Assembly (NCBI GenBank): GCA_905221615.1
Contig: CAJNDT010004668.1
Location: forward strand, 1-64,000
Length of the DNA stretch: 64,000 bases
DNA from: Symbiodinium sp. CCMP2592
Taxonomy: Eukaryota; Sar; Dinophyceae; Suessiales; Symbiodiniaceae
Direction of reading: 5' to 3'
The position numbers and the translations under genes are program-made. The notes under the pieces were generated by a model. That model worked only from the letters and a program-made list of their open reading frames with translations, ran no database searches and had not been told where the DNA came from. Position 1 is the stretch's first letter. Each line of letters starts with the position of its first letter. Below are positions 29,024 through 39,800 of the stretch, piece after piece.

Positions 29024-31267
29024 GAAAATCCCATTTGTAGCTGGCTCAAGGTCTGGCTCGAGTGACCGCAGTGGTCGGAGAAGTAGTTGTCTGCAAACAG
29101 TCCTGGGCTCTAACTGTGTGCTGAAGAGACCCCAAACAGGTGAATCCCAGGCTTTGTAGCTGTGCTTCTTCGGGCCATCACTCCCACTTGCCTGTTCCCA
29201 CCGGTAAGGGTTCAGCCCTCGGGGTACCAATCCACCTCACGAAGGGGATACGTCCACCCAAGGGACTTGCCAGCTCCCACCGGAAAGGGCTCGGCCCTCG
29301 GGGGAACTGTCCACCGCGCCAAGGGGTACGTCCCCCTGTGGTGGGTGGTAGAGCAACGCCAGACGCGGACCCACCCTACGAGGGGGGACAGTGTGGCTCA
29401 AGTTTGGGGTGCTCGCCCTTCTGTCTTCACGGTCAAAGCCACGGCTTTTGGAGGGTTTTCCTTGGTGCAGGGACACTAAGCACCCAGGGCCGGGCCAAGC
29501 TGGTGAGCAGTCTGGAGCGGGTGGCAGTCTCTACGCTGCGAGCTCACCCCAGGCAAACTTGAGCAAGCACCCAGTTGGTGCCCCTGGACTTACTGCAAGA
29601 GACCAGAGTCAGCTGTGTTAGTCGTTTGCTTTCACTACGTGCGGCCATGCATGCAGTGCACTCCTGGGACCATGCCTACCTGGGCAGGAGAACAGATGGA
29701 GGCAGGTCTGTACCGACAAGCAACGAGAAGGTTAGGATTGCCTACATGTGTGGTGTGGGTAAGTGACGGCAAGCGTGAGGACCACCAAGGTGGTGGAGGC
29801 TCCTCCAGGTGGTTTCCCTTGGCGGCTTTGGTAGGGTTTAGGGTGTTTTTAGGGCGGCGGTGGGCCTTGCAGTGAGCCGCCAATACAGGAGCTTGCATTC
29901 TGGACATGCAGGAAGATCATCTCACCAGCCTCGAGGTGATCTTCCCTTTTAGCTCCCTTAGCCTCGGTCATCCGCTTGAGGGCCTTGCAGTACGCCTTCA
30001 AGCATGGTTGGGCCGAACCTGTCTGCGGGCAGGTGTCACATTTGCAGGAGTTACTGCGGGCTCTTGCGTCCCTGTGCTTGGCGTCGAGCTGAGCCAAGTA
30101 CTTGGGATTTTCCTTAGTCCACTCCTTTTCAGGGTGGCATGGCAAGTGCGGCTAAGCGCTTGCTTCTTTATTGGCAGCAGGTTCCCAGGCCTGTCCAGAC
30201 CGTGGGTCCTGCCTGAGCTGCAGCCCGAGCAAGGGTGATGGGTCAGCTGGTGCGGCGTCGTCCCCGCGCTTGTTGAGGGGAGCGTCGACTCCTGCGCGTT
30301 TGTGCATAGTAAGGGGTGCGTTTGCCCTCGCGCTCATTGAGAGGGTTTAGTGCCGGCTGATTTTTTCGCTTTGGTTTTGGTTTCAGCTGCCGAGGGTGGA
30401 CGGTTGGCTAAGGCCGCCTTGTGAGCGTGAACAGGCCCGCGCCGGGGGCCAGTACCCAACCGCAGTGCAGAAGGCAGTGCGCGCTCACTGTCTCTGCATA
30501 GACCCTCTCAGTTTTGGCCTGGCCGTGTTTGGGCCTCGCCTTTCAGTGCAAACACCGCCTGCACAGCTCTGTTGTTTGGCGCGGATCGTGCAGAGCCTCG
30601 CGGCGGATCCCTCCGAGTTGAGGTTTCTCTCGGCAGACAGGGGGCCTGTGGTCACTCTGCTGCTCGAGCCTTTTAGCCAAGGCAGTTTGCTTCCACTGCC
30701 CGTTACTGGGGTGGAGTTGGCTGGCAGAGGTAGCCGAGTGCCCAGAGCTGCTGCGGCATGGGTGCTCTGGCCCTTGTTAGTAAGAGCGAGAACGCAAGGG
30801 CCACCTCAGTTGCCGCCCAGCGTCCAACCCAAGCTCGTGAGTCTGTTCTCTGCTCCAAGCCTTGGGGGGTTCTCCTCCCTACCGAGCAGCGGGGCACGGC
30901 CAGCTCACCAAAAGCTCTCCACAACTAGGGGGTCTGGCCCACCCTGGAGAAAGCGGCCCTTGCTGGTCTTGGTTCTCCTGGGAGGGACTGGCTTCCTAGA
31001 ACCTCCCTAATGGTGGGAGGGAAAGGGCCTACAGGCTGAGTGAGCTGCTTCTTCAACCTCACTGGCAGGGACCGGGAGGTAGGACCTGTGTTAGGACCTG
31101 AAGTAGTTCCCTCCGCGTACCTCACCAGCATGAACTGGGAGGTCGGGGGTCTTAGAGAGTAGGACCTAGCCTGAGCGCTCCTTAACACAAGGAAGCTGCT
31201 TCTTTGGCTGTCAGAGTACAGCTTTCAGACCTGCCCTCACGGGCCGCGACTCTGTGCGCAAGACTGA
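29024..31267 (+). repeat. Tandem LINE-derived unit 4 (2244 bp)
   Basis: Near-identical to its neighbours. Its leader relic is scrambled (GAAAATCCCATTTG, TAGC, TGGCTCAAG), as if by partial deletion between two stacked leaders. It ends at the LINE-C boundary. Confidence 0.85.
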
Positions 31268-32160
31268 GAAAATCCCATTTGGCTCAAGTTTTCGGCTCAG
31301 ACGTTGCAGTGCCGTCGTGGCCAGCCTTGGGGCCTACTTTTCTAGAGGTTCCAAAGAGGCCCCAAACCCAACCACTACAGGTCGTAGGCCAGAAAGCTGG
31401 CAAGGGTTGGTGGGCGGCCCGGTAGGCTGTACTGCACGTGCTGTGCCAGGCGCTCCGCTTGAGCCCGGCAGACCTTTCCCTCGCTGCGCGCACTCCCTCG
31501 CCGTCTGGAGCTTGCACAGTTGCTTCCAGACTGGCTAGAGGCTTGTGCTTTTCGTGCAGCTGAAGGTTGCCTGGCCCCTCGCCCGAGGCTGAGGTTCCCT
31601 CACCTATGGGTCGAGGTATGTCGCAACGCGCCTACCATGTTTGCAAGCGCTGTCAGAAGGCGTGGGTTTGGGTCGACGAGCTGTGGAAGCACCCCACCTG
31701 CCCGGCCTGCCAGGCTCGGTTCCCCAAGGCTCCCAAGCCTGGGGCTGAGGTTGGCGACTTCCTCTCTGACGACACGCCCACTCCTCGCCCAACGAAGGCC
31801 CAGGATGACCGCTCCAAGCGCAACACCCGCATCCTTAAGTCCCTTCGGAAGGTGTGGGCCGATCTCCCGGATGAGGCCAGGACCCAGCTCAGCGATGCCG
31901 GGTTTGAGGCCCCTCAGACCTCTGATGCTGATATGGAGCCCGACCTCCTGGCCTTACTCCAGGATAACGTGGAGCGGGTCCCGGAGTGCATCCGCCAGGC
32001 CTTGCCTCCACCCCCTCCTGAGCCAACCCCCGACCCTCTTAAGGAAGGTCGCGAGTCGGGTAATGCTCTCCGTCGTTCCATCTTGAAGCTCAAGCAGTTG
32101 GGACAGGAGAAGCTCAGGCTCCAGGAGGAGATCAACAAGACCAAGACCAAGCTCAAGGGA
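31268..32160 (+). mobile_element. LINE-C segment A: 5' end and ORF1 N-terminal part, original orientation
   Basis: It begins with GAAAATCCC and CCATTTGGCTCAAG (one T short), then ttttcggctcag as in LINE-B, and a 300-bp leader. Two short hairpin motifs (CCTCGCCCGAGGCTGAGGT at 31577 and a variant at 31599) sit just before the ORF1 ATG. The segment ends abruptly at a rearrangement junction (CTCAAGGGA, 32152-32160), after which LINE-C sequence continues on the opposite strand. Confidence 0.85.
31606..32160 (+). pseudogene. LINE-C ORF1, N-terminal part
   Basis: The ATG at 31606 sets the zinc motif (VCKRCQ...CPACQ) about 10 residues in, as in LINE-A and LINE-B. The conserved helical block (LRKVWADLPDEARTQLSDAGF) and the coiled-coil start (EKLRLQEEINKTKTKLKG) follow. 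At 32160 homology stops, and the downstream residues to 32214 are read through the antisense strand of ORF2. The missing C-terminal half lies inverted at 33190-33647. Joining AAG GGA at 32160 to CTC CAC at 33645 (minus) gives KLKGLHDLL, which aligns without a gap to LINE-B KATLTGLYGEM. Confidence 0.8.
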
Positions 32161-32166
32161 GGCGAG
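32154..32166. other. Inversion breakpoint 1 (LINE-C segment A / inverted segment B)
   Basis: LINE-C ORF1 on the plus strand abuts LINE-C endonuclease sequence on the minus strand. The junction lies in CAAGGGA, a string both parental ends share. Confidence 0.75.
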
Positions 32167-33189
32167 GTAAAGAGGCGAAACCCTCTTTTAGAGGCGGCAA
32201 TCGCAGCCTCATGAGCAGCCTCAAAGGTGAGGTGAAGCTCCTGGAGCAGAACCCCATGGCCTTCAAGAGAGAAGGCCCAATCCCGAACCTCTGGCCTCCA
32301 GTGAGTAACATTGGCAGACAGGAGCCTAAAGGAAGCGGGGCTGTGGGGAGTATTATGTTGCAGCGAGAGCCATTTGCTTGAGGAGGTGCCACTTTGCGGG
32401 GGAGGGTGTGTCATCATGGATGGCATCAAGGGCATGTTCCAAAAACCACTCCTCGGAAGAACCCGGCGAAATAGCATCCTCAACCTTAGAAGCGAACTCA
32501 ACAAGGTCGCGCTCAACCGAGGAGGCAGGATTCAGGGCCTGGTCGCACATCTCGACCTGGAGCTGGGTGAAAAGGCCCGGCATGTGGAGCCGGTGGCGGC
32601 GGTGCTTGGACCGTCTTTCACGCCTGGCACCTCGACGGCTCGATGGGCCGGAGGGCTGGACCAAATTAGGGTTCCAGGTCGAGGCAGGGCTGGGGTCCGA
32701 GGCGAAAGCCTGGGGGAAGTAAACCGGCCCTGTGAGAGGAGAGGGAGGCGCCACCAAGGACTCAAGAGACAGAATCCGGGGCTGCCGTCGAGAAGAGCGT
32801 GGAACCTCTACCCACTCAGGGGAGGAGGAGGTAGGGCTGGCCGATGGGGGAACGAACACCTGAGGGTGAAGGAAAACTCCCGAACCTTGGCCATCAAGAT
32901 TGAAGTTAAAACCCGAGGAGGAGGCCGATGGCTCCTCAAAGAAAGAGGTGGGCCAGTACCCCTCGCTCGGAAGGAGCTGGGCCACGGGCAGTTGGCCCGA
33001 CGGCGGAGTGAAAAAGGCCCTGCCCGAAACCTCAGGCTCCGAAACAGCTAAGCCGAGGGGAGGAGGTATGCGGGAGGGGACCTGAAGGACGGAAGGTGCG
33101 GGGTCAGAGGCGGGAGAGCTGGGGCCAAAGGGAAACGAAACTGGACCAGAAGACCCCCAAAAATCCGCCCCCGAACCCCTACCATCCTC
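32161..33189 (-). pseudogene. LINE-C ORF2, N-terminal part to start of endonuclease (inverted segment B)
   Basis: Directly after the ORF1 TAG this frame is open without an ATG until 32583, about 200 codons on. It contains GYWPT, shared with the start of LINE-B ORF2. The frame shifts once near 32390, then the endonuclease begins (SANVTHWRPEV, LLQELHL). It ends with RGFRLFTSPP at 32161, in the middle of the endonuclease. The next residues (LGGFGVLIRS) are found at 41240 on the minus strand; joining at a shared CCCTTG restores the frame. Confidence 0.8.
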
Positions 33190-33647
33190 CTACGAACCAG
33201 TCGCCTTGGCAGCGTCAGTGGCCGAGGGCACTCGGGAAGGAGAGCGGCTCCGGGTCTTCGTCGGAGTGGTGAGGCCGACCTGGCGAGCCCCAGGGTTCTC
33301 GGTAGAGCCGTCCTGGGCCTCGTCGGTAAGATCACCGTTGGCCTGCCCGTCACCTGCCGGAGGAGGAGGGGAGCCGAACTTAAAAGGCGTAGGTCCGAGG
33401 CCAGGGGGAGCTTGCATGTCCGGAGGGGGCTTGATCGAGGCTCGAAGGGCATTGAGGTTGGCCTTTTGGTCCTCCGTGAGGGCCTCTGGAGAGAGCCCCA
33501 AGGCTTCGAGCACTAAGTCAACCTCACTCTTAGGGACGTGCAGTAGTACTCCGCGCTCATAAGTGTCAGAGCACTTCCTGGCCGCATTGGTTGCCTCAGA
33601 GATTGCCTCCTGGAGTTCCTGCATGCCGCGGAGAAGGTCGTGGAGTC
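33190..33647 (-). pseudogene. LINE-C ORF1, C-terminal part (inverted segment B)
   Basis: The sequence reads LRGMQELQEAISEATNAARK (end of the coiled coil), a helical block, a proline/glycine-rich part and an SR-like tail (TRSRSPSRVPS), ending in TAG at 33190-33192. It matches the layout of LINE-A and LINE-B ORF1 C-terminal halves. The stop is again followed by an open in-frame ORF2, now across GAG GAT. It is separated from its N-terminal half (31606-32160) by inversion. Confidence 0.8.
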
Positions 33648-33652
33648 AAGGG
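33644..33652. other. Inversion breakpoint 2 (segment B / accessory-gene segment D)
   Basis: LINE-C ORF1 (minus) meets the accessory-gene C-terminal half (plus) at GAGTC/AAGGG. The CAAGGG string occurs at all three breakpoints. Confidence 0.75.
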
Positions 33653-36600
33653 TGACCCAACAACAGACATCTCTCTCGTCCACCACTTTTACCGTCACCG
33701 AACAATGAAGCCTAAGGCTGGTGGTCCCAAGAAGCGACTGTGGGCATGCCACGGTGCGGTATGCCGCCTCACCTTTGGGTACCACAGTACCATCCCGGAG
33801 GCAAAAGAATGGGTCCACCCATATTCAGGCCAGAGGATGACGAGAGATGAGTTCATGAAGATTATCGGATATGACCCTCTCAAGGGTAAAAATCCTGACA
33901 AGGATGGACCCACTGATGGCTCTTACCTCTCACCAGAGGCGTGTCTGACAATGTCGAACCTCGACCCTGCGCCGGTTCTCTGTGAATGGAACGGCCATGT
34001 CGAGGGTGATGAGCCACCAGAGGAAGACTTTGAGTCATACGCAGAGATCTTCTCACAAGAAGCATCAAACGATCTTGACGAGATGTGGTGTACAAAAGGG
34101 CCTTACAAGGTCATCACCATCGCGATCGTCCATTTCAACTCATACATGACTCATAAGGAAGAACAGAGGCGCGAACTGGTGAACGCGTTCCTCAACGAGG
34201 TTCTCCCTTTCAAACCGGATGTAATTGCGGGGGATCTCAATAATATTGCGTCGAGGCTCACCTTAAAAGGTGGAGACGTTCACCCGCGAAACGGTTTGTT
34301 TTCTCTATACCTGGAGAAGAAACTTGCAGCATTCAACAGAATAGCAGGAAGGCACTCACAAGTGCGACACCTCTGCTTGAACAACTCTGACCAGCACAGA
34401 CTGGCACGTGCAGATCGTCTACCGCCGGACCCGGCGAAGAAAGTTGCTGACCTCGACTGTATCAACAGTTATATCCTTGACTGGAGCAAAACGCCGCACA
34501 CGGCGTCACCTAGTCCAAGAGATGCTACACCTGCCGCCGAAAGAACATACTGGGAACGAGTCTCAGATATGTGGCAGGACATGAACAACAACAGGGATAT
34601 CGATATCCGTCTGTTTGTCTCAGTCAAGCAGTACTATTCAACTTTTTCTAACCTTGACCTGTGGTTGAGTCCCTCTGACAAAGATTGGCACAGCCCTTTG
34701 GGCTTCACGATACAACCAATCCTTACAAAAGGGAAACACAACCGGTCAGATGCCCAGGTTCAGAAGATCGCTGACAAGCGACAGGCTTACAAGCAGCGTA
34801 ATGCTGAATACTGGGATTACAAAGACTCATTTGTGTATTCATCCGGCAACAGCTGGTACGACAAACAGCAACCACAAGGTAGCTATCACAGATATGGAAG
34901 ATTCTGGGAAAGGCCGAGGCCTGAACGTCCCAGTGAGCCTGAAGGCCCTCCTCCAAGAAGGAGCCAGGCATCATCGTCCTCTTCACAACAAGATCTACCA
35001 AGATCAAGGTCCAGACCTCACTCAAAGAACCAATATTGTTGACAAGCTCAACATGTCTTTAGAGGAACTGGACACACTTGAGGAACAACAAGAAGAAGAA
35101 CACTCTCCAACAAAGAGTGATATTGAAGAGCACGAACGAGAAACATCAAACCTGATGTCTGCTCAAAGAGATGAAGACGAACAAGAGGACGAATCCTCCA
35201 GCCGGAGGAGAAGAAGGAAGGCATCACGCCCACCGTCTGCTCCGAGCGGCAAGGCACTCAGAACAGCTGCCACAGCAGCGGGGTTGTCGGGCTGGTTCGG
35301 ACACCGTAATCAAGGCGGTGCAAACGCAGAGTCTATCAAGACTGATGAACCTTCACTTCCAAACTCACTAACCAGTGAGCAAGACTTCTCCGTCTTCAGC
35401 ATCGTGTGGAATGTGTTTCTGCTGCTAATGGGCCTACACTGGATGTGGAAGCAGCTCACCAGGGCTCCCATCAGATGTATGGACCGCCAGCAATCAAATG
35501 CAAAAGCAGCAGCGAAACGACCACCACCATTCCTCGAACCCGAGGATGAACCACAGACGCGTGAACCTTTAGGACCCAACAGGGTCAATTCTGGAGAAAC
35601 AACGGATTTGCGACCTGTGTGGCACACTTCCCGAAGCGAAGTCTACCATCTTTCAGACAGCTGTTACCAGCTCAAGCAAGCAAAAGATGTTTCAAGGAAG
35701 GTGCTGTGTAAAACCTGCCTCCAGGCAGTACAAGTTGCGGAGATTCGCAGGAACGATCCTTTTCAAAGAGGTGATACACGACCACGTGGCACCGAAAGGG
35801 ACATTGAACGGTTTCAAACCTATGACGATGCAAGTACTACTCCTCATATGAGGCAATTATTCAGTGATGCATTGCATTCACAAATGGCCGAAGAAGCCAT
35901 GCAGATTACCTATACATCAATCCCTAAGGGATCCTCGGCAAGAGCCAGAGGTACATCTGCACTCGCAAGTGCCTCATCGTCGTCAGTGCCCAAGGCAATG
36001 CCACCAGTGCCTAACAAGGCAAACATGTCACCTCCACCTAAGTCTCCTCCGCCAAAGGCGAAAGGAACAGTACCTTCAGATCCTCCGAGACCAAAAGGTC
36101 CTACCAGAAGAGGAGGTCAAAATCGGCGCATTCAACGAAAAGCAGCTAGAGAAGCCCATAACAGTGGACTCTGCAACCATGCAGACGCTGCACTTGGCGA
36201 AGCCAATCAAGGCCAGGCCATTAACACTATGTGCCGAAACATGGCAGTAAGACACGTCAGCTCTATCGATGCAACGGTAGAAGCAGCCGAGCAGTTTACA
36301 CAACGCGTGCAACAGCACGTAGAAACATATGATGAAGAGGAACCGTGGAGCACGGAGTTTCTACCAGTCGTGGAAGTCCTATTCAGGAACTTGAGCAGCG
36401 ACGAAACAACTGTCATACATGACAATCATACGGCAACTATGCCTATTCAGAAATATCTCGACCTCCTCAGAATCGCACAATCATTGCGAAACTCTATCCA
36501 GAGAGACAAGGAGGAAAGAAAGGATCATCTTGACACCATCCAAGATACTCTATCCAGAGTGGAAATCCTTCTAACAGCACTGAAGGACTCAAAAACAGTC

Positions 36601-36885
36601 TTCAATCAATTGGTCCATTCCTCACTAGAGATAGAGCGAAGACATAAAAACCTCAAAAATGTCCTTGAGACACTTTTCGACGACCAAAGCTCTGAGGAAG
36701 ACCAGTCAGAATCTGACCATGAAGAAGTCCTAACTCCTTCTGCAGCACAGTACTGGAACAGCCTTCATGCCCAAGCCTTATCTCCTTCAGGAGATGAAAG
36801 TGAAAGATCATGGGCGTCCTCAGACGGACAGCTTGAAAGAAGCTTTAGCGCGAGCGGCCTTATCGGGACGCAGCTTGCGTCTTGA
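33648..36885 (+). pseudogene. Accessory protein, C-terminal part: EEP nuclease second half, TM helix, Ada-like zinc, coiled coils (inverted segment D)
   Basis: Two frames joined by one shift near 35000-35040. The first (to about 35040) holds the second half of an EEP (exonuclease-endonuclease-phosphatase) domain: IAIVHFNSYM, VIAGDLNNIA (about 34222) and a terminal DKDWHSPLGF (about 34676), matching the usual GDxN and SDHxPL. The second frame carries an acidic, RRRRR-containing linker and one likely membrane helix (IVWNVFLLLMGLHWMW, about 35400-35450). A Cys/His site like the Ada zinc domain follows (VYHLSDSCYQL...VLCKTCL, about 35640-35722), then proline-rich sequence and coiled-coil helices to the stop at 36885. 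The EEP first half, with the catalytic Glu, is on the minus strand at 41.4 kb; the join IGGA/KGDPTT restores the frame. Nucleic acid or phosphoester substrate unknown. Confidence 0.6.
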
Positions 36886-39800
36886 CAGGGAGCTCGTGCT
36901 GTGCCATATGCCCGTTTGGTCAAAACGCTCCTGCTGTTCGCGGGCGTGGCGACCCTTTCCTTTGGGCGCCATGGTCGCCCTCCTTGAGCCGAAGCTAGCG
37001 GAAGAACTGCCTGGGCCCGGGGAACCTCCGAAGGAGACCTGGGGCCTTCGAGAGGGAAAGTGGCTTTGGGGTCTGAAACCTCAGCCGAAGTGAGGGCAGA
37101 AGCAGACGCAGAACCCTGAAGCGAACCCCAGGAACAAGGCACGGAAGGGACCTTAGGGGCAGCGGCAGAGGCAGAAGGAGAAGCCTGGAGCCCAGGGGAG
37201 GGGGAACCCGTAGAGAAAAACCCCCGCACCGAAGGAAGCGCACAAGGCGCTACGAGCTTTTTTGGCGCGACGCCCATGCGAAGAGTCACTTGGCCATGAC
37301 ACTGGCCACACTTCCAGGACGGCCCCTGGCGCACAAGGCTGTGCGAGGAGTGGACCGCAAAGGGGCACGAAACCGCAGCCGTTCGGCACGGGAATGAAAT
37401 GAGACGCTCGAAGGTTTCCGGCGTGTCAACCTGGTAGATGCAAAGAGAGCACTCGGAGCATTTAACACACATGTTGAAACTCTTCTCCTTAGAGGTGCGA
37501 GCCCAAACGTGCCCGCCTGGAAGAGGGGGTTCGTCAAGGAGGGCCTGCAACCTCTGCCTCTTGTTGGGCGAGGGGGAAGAGGAAGGCTCAAGAGCGGAGA
37601 GGAGGCGGTTCTTCCGCGGCACGAAATCCTCCTTTTCGGCCTTGGCCAAAATTGCGACCGCGCGGTGACCGAGATACTCGCAAACGAGGGAGGTGACACG
37701 GTCTACCTCCTTCTGGGCGGCCAGACGGTGTGGGGTCTGAACCTCCTCCGCGCGGTCCCTGGCGAGCTTGTCCGCAAGAGAGTTGAGCTCATGGCGCCAC
37801 AGGGCTTCAGCGCCAAACTCAAAACAAAAGTCCGAAGGACTAAGGTGAGAGCGAACCCAGTGGGGGTCGGCTCGGTGCCTGTGATCCCACGCCTTGGCCC
37901 ACACAAGCGAGGTACGCTTCGTGAAGGGCCCCTGCAGGCTGCGCAGGGCGGGCTGGCAGTCGCAAGTGAGGTCAAAAGTGCCACGGGAAGAGAGGAGGAC
38001 CTGAGCAATGGCCTCGCTCTCGCCCTCCGGCACAGAAGCAGGGGCAGGCAAGAGCCCGGACAGGGTGCCCAGCACGACAAGGACGCCATCGTTCCTGCTG
38101 GCAACAACCGCAGCCCAGCCAACCGAGCGGAGGCGGCTATCCTTGGAGGCAGGGCCTCCGGAAGCGTCGGTGGCGACGTAGAGCCCGGTTAGGTCAGGGG
38201 TGCCTTCGAGGAAGAGACCTGTACGGCGTACCTCAGCCTCGCGGGCGAGGGGCTCGCGGAGGTAAGGGGGCGCATACCGCGCAACCAAAGGCAGTCGGCA
38301 GGATGTCGCCGCTTGTAGGACAGCAGCCACCCCGCGGGCATGAGGGCGCCGGGGATTTTTTCGCACTCGTAAAGGAGGTGGTGCAGGGTGTTAGGGCCGC
38401 CACAGAACTTGCACCGTTCCTTCCCTCCGTTGCCCGAATGGAGGAGGGCGCCTTGAAAGACGGCCCTAAGGCCATGCCGCCAGGGCTTCGTCCGAGGACT
38501 GGCTAAGAGGCGGCGAGGCACGGTCCAATCGATGCCAAGGGCGGCACCAGCGGCAGTGGAGACGGCGCCGATACGGGACCAGCGCTCGAGCTGAATGACC
38601 CGGCGTAGGAAAGCAGGCCTCAAAAACCGCTCCCGGATCGCGGAAGCGGAAGTGAAAGGTAGCCTCGCGGTGTGTCCAGACCTCAGGGGTAGGGGCAGAC
38701 ACCCGCAAGTCCAGCAAGTACTGGATGAGCGCGGAAACGGGACCGTTCACGATTTTCCACCCATGGGTGGCAGAGGCCTGTCTGGACCAGGAGGAGGCCC
38801 AAGTGCGGGTGAGTAACCGCACGCCTTCGGGTGAGGCGCTGGAGGCAAGACGCCCAAGGGCCTGGAGCTGTTCCACTACCACAAGCTGGTGTGGGTCAAC
38901 GGCCTTGTGGGACATGAGGTCGAGAATAACGTCGGCGGAGCCGTGCTCAAAACGACCAGCCTCGCGCGCAACCGCCGAGCGTAAGACCTTAAGGCGCTTA
39001 GGGGCAACCCCTACGGCCTGATGGCCATAAAGACCAGCCTTAAGGGCGGAGGCTTGGAGCAGCCGGCCACGCACCCACCTGCGGCGAATGCGGAGGCGGC
39101 GCATGTGGCGGACACGGCCGATGCCGGTGCGAAAGCGCTTTTGGGCGGTGGTGATGCGCCGTCGGGTTCGCCCGGGCGCCGCAGCTGCTGAAGCGCGGCG
39201 CGAGCGCGGGCCGTACCGGCGACGAACTTGGTCTTTGTGGTCTCAACCTCTAGGCCCTCAAGGCCGAGGGAGGTATGAAGAACCCGGTAGGCCTGAAGCG
39301 CAGAGGAAGCGACCTCGACAGGGTCGGAACCAACCACGTCTAAACTCACGTCGTCCAACCATAAGTCTGTGTTGGTGACGAAGGGAAGGGAAGAAACCTT
39401 CTGGAGTGGCTCGGACATGGTAAGTTTGGAAAGCGAGGGTGCGAGAGGGCAGCCCTGGGGTACGCCCCGGCCAGGAAAGAGCGGCGTGGCAGCGATCGAG
39501 TCGGCCACGAGACAGCGAGGACCCTGGTAGACCTGGAGGGCGAACCAGAGGTGAAGAGGAGGGAAACTGTGAGCGAGCCCTTGGAGGAGAAGGCGCTCAT
39601 AGCTCACAGAGTCGAAGAAGCCTCGCAAGTCGAGGAAGAGCGACACTATGTGAGTCTTCTCGAGCTTTGAATGCTCTGATCTGACAAGGCGGGCCAGTGC
39701 CGTGTCCAGGCTTGCCTGGCCTGGAACCGCCCGGTCCCACGGGTGGGCGGGGGCGTAAGCCGACGTCCAAGCCGAGATGTCCTGCCACCTAGCTCGTGCC

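Noticed and set aside
22270..29050. Spliced-leader RNA genes at the unit starts (leader end followed by GT in AAG/GT)
   Set aside because: Most copies lack the 5' part of the leader, and what follows is a degenerate third leader copy and LINE leader sequence rather than the SL RNA intron. They are relics of trans-spliced transcripts.
36818..36972. A 50-codon minus-strand ORF (MAPKGKGRHAREQQ) at the LINE-C / accessory-gene border
   Set aside because: It may be the true LINE-C tail in a shifted frame, but with no match in LINE-A or LINE-B I could not choose between it and chance.
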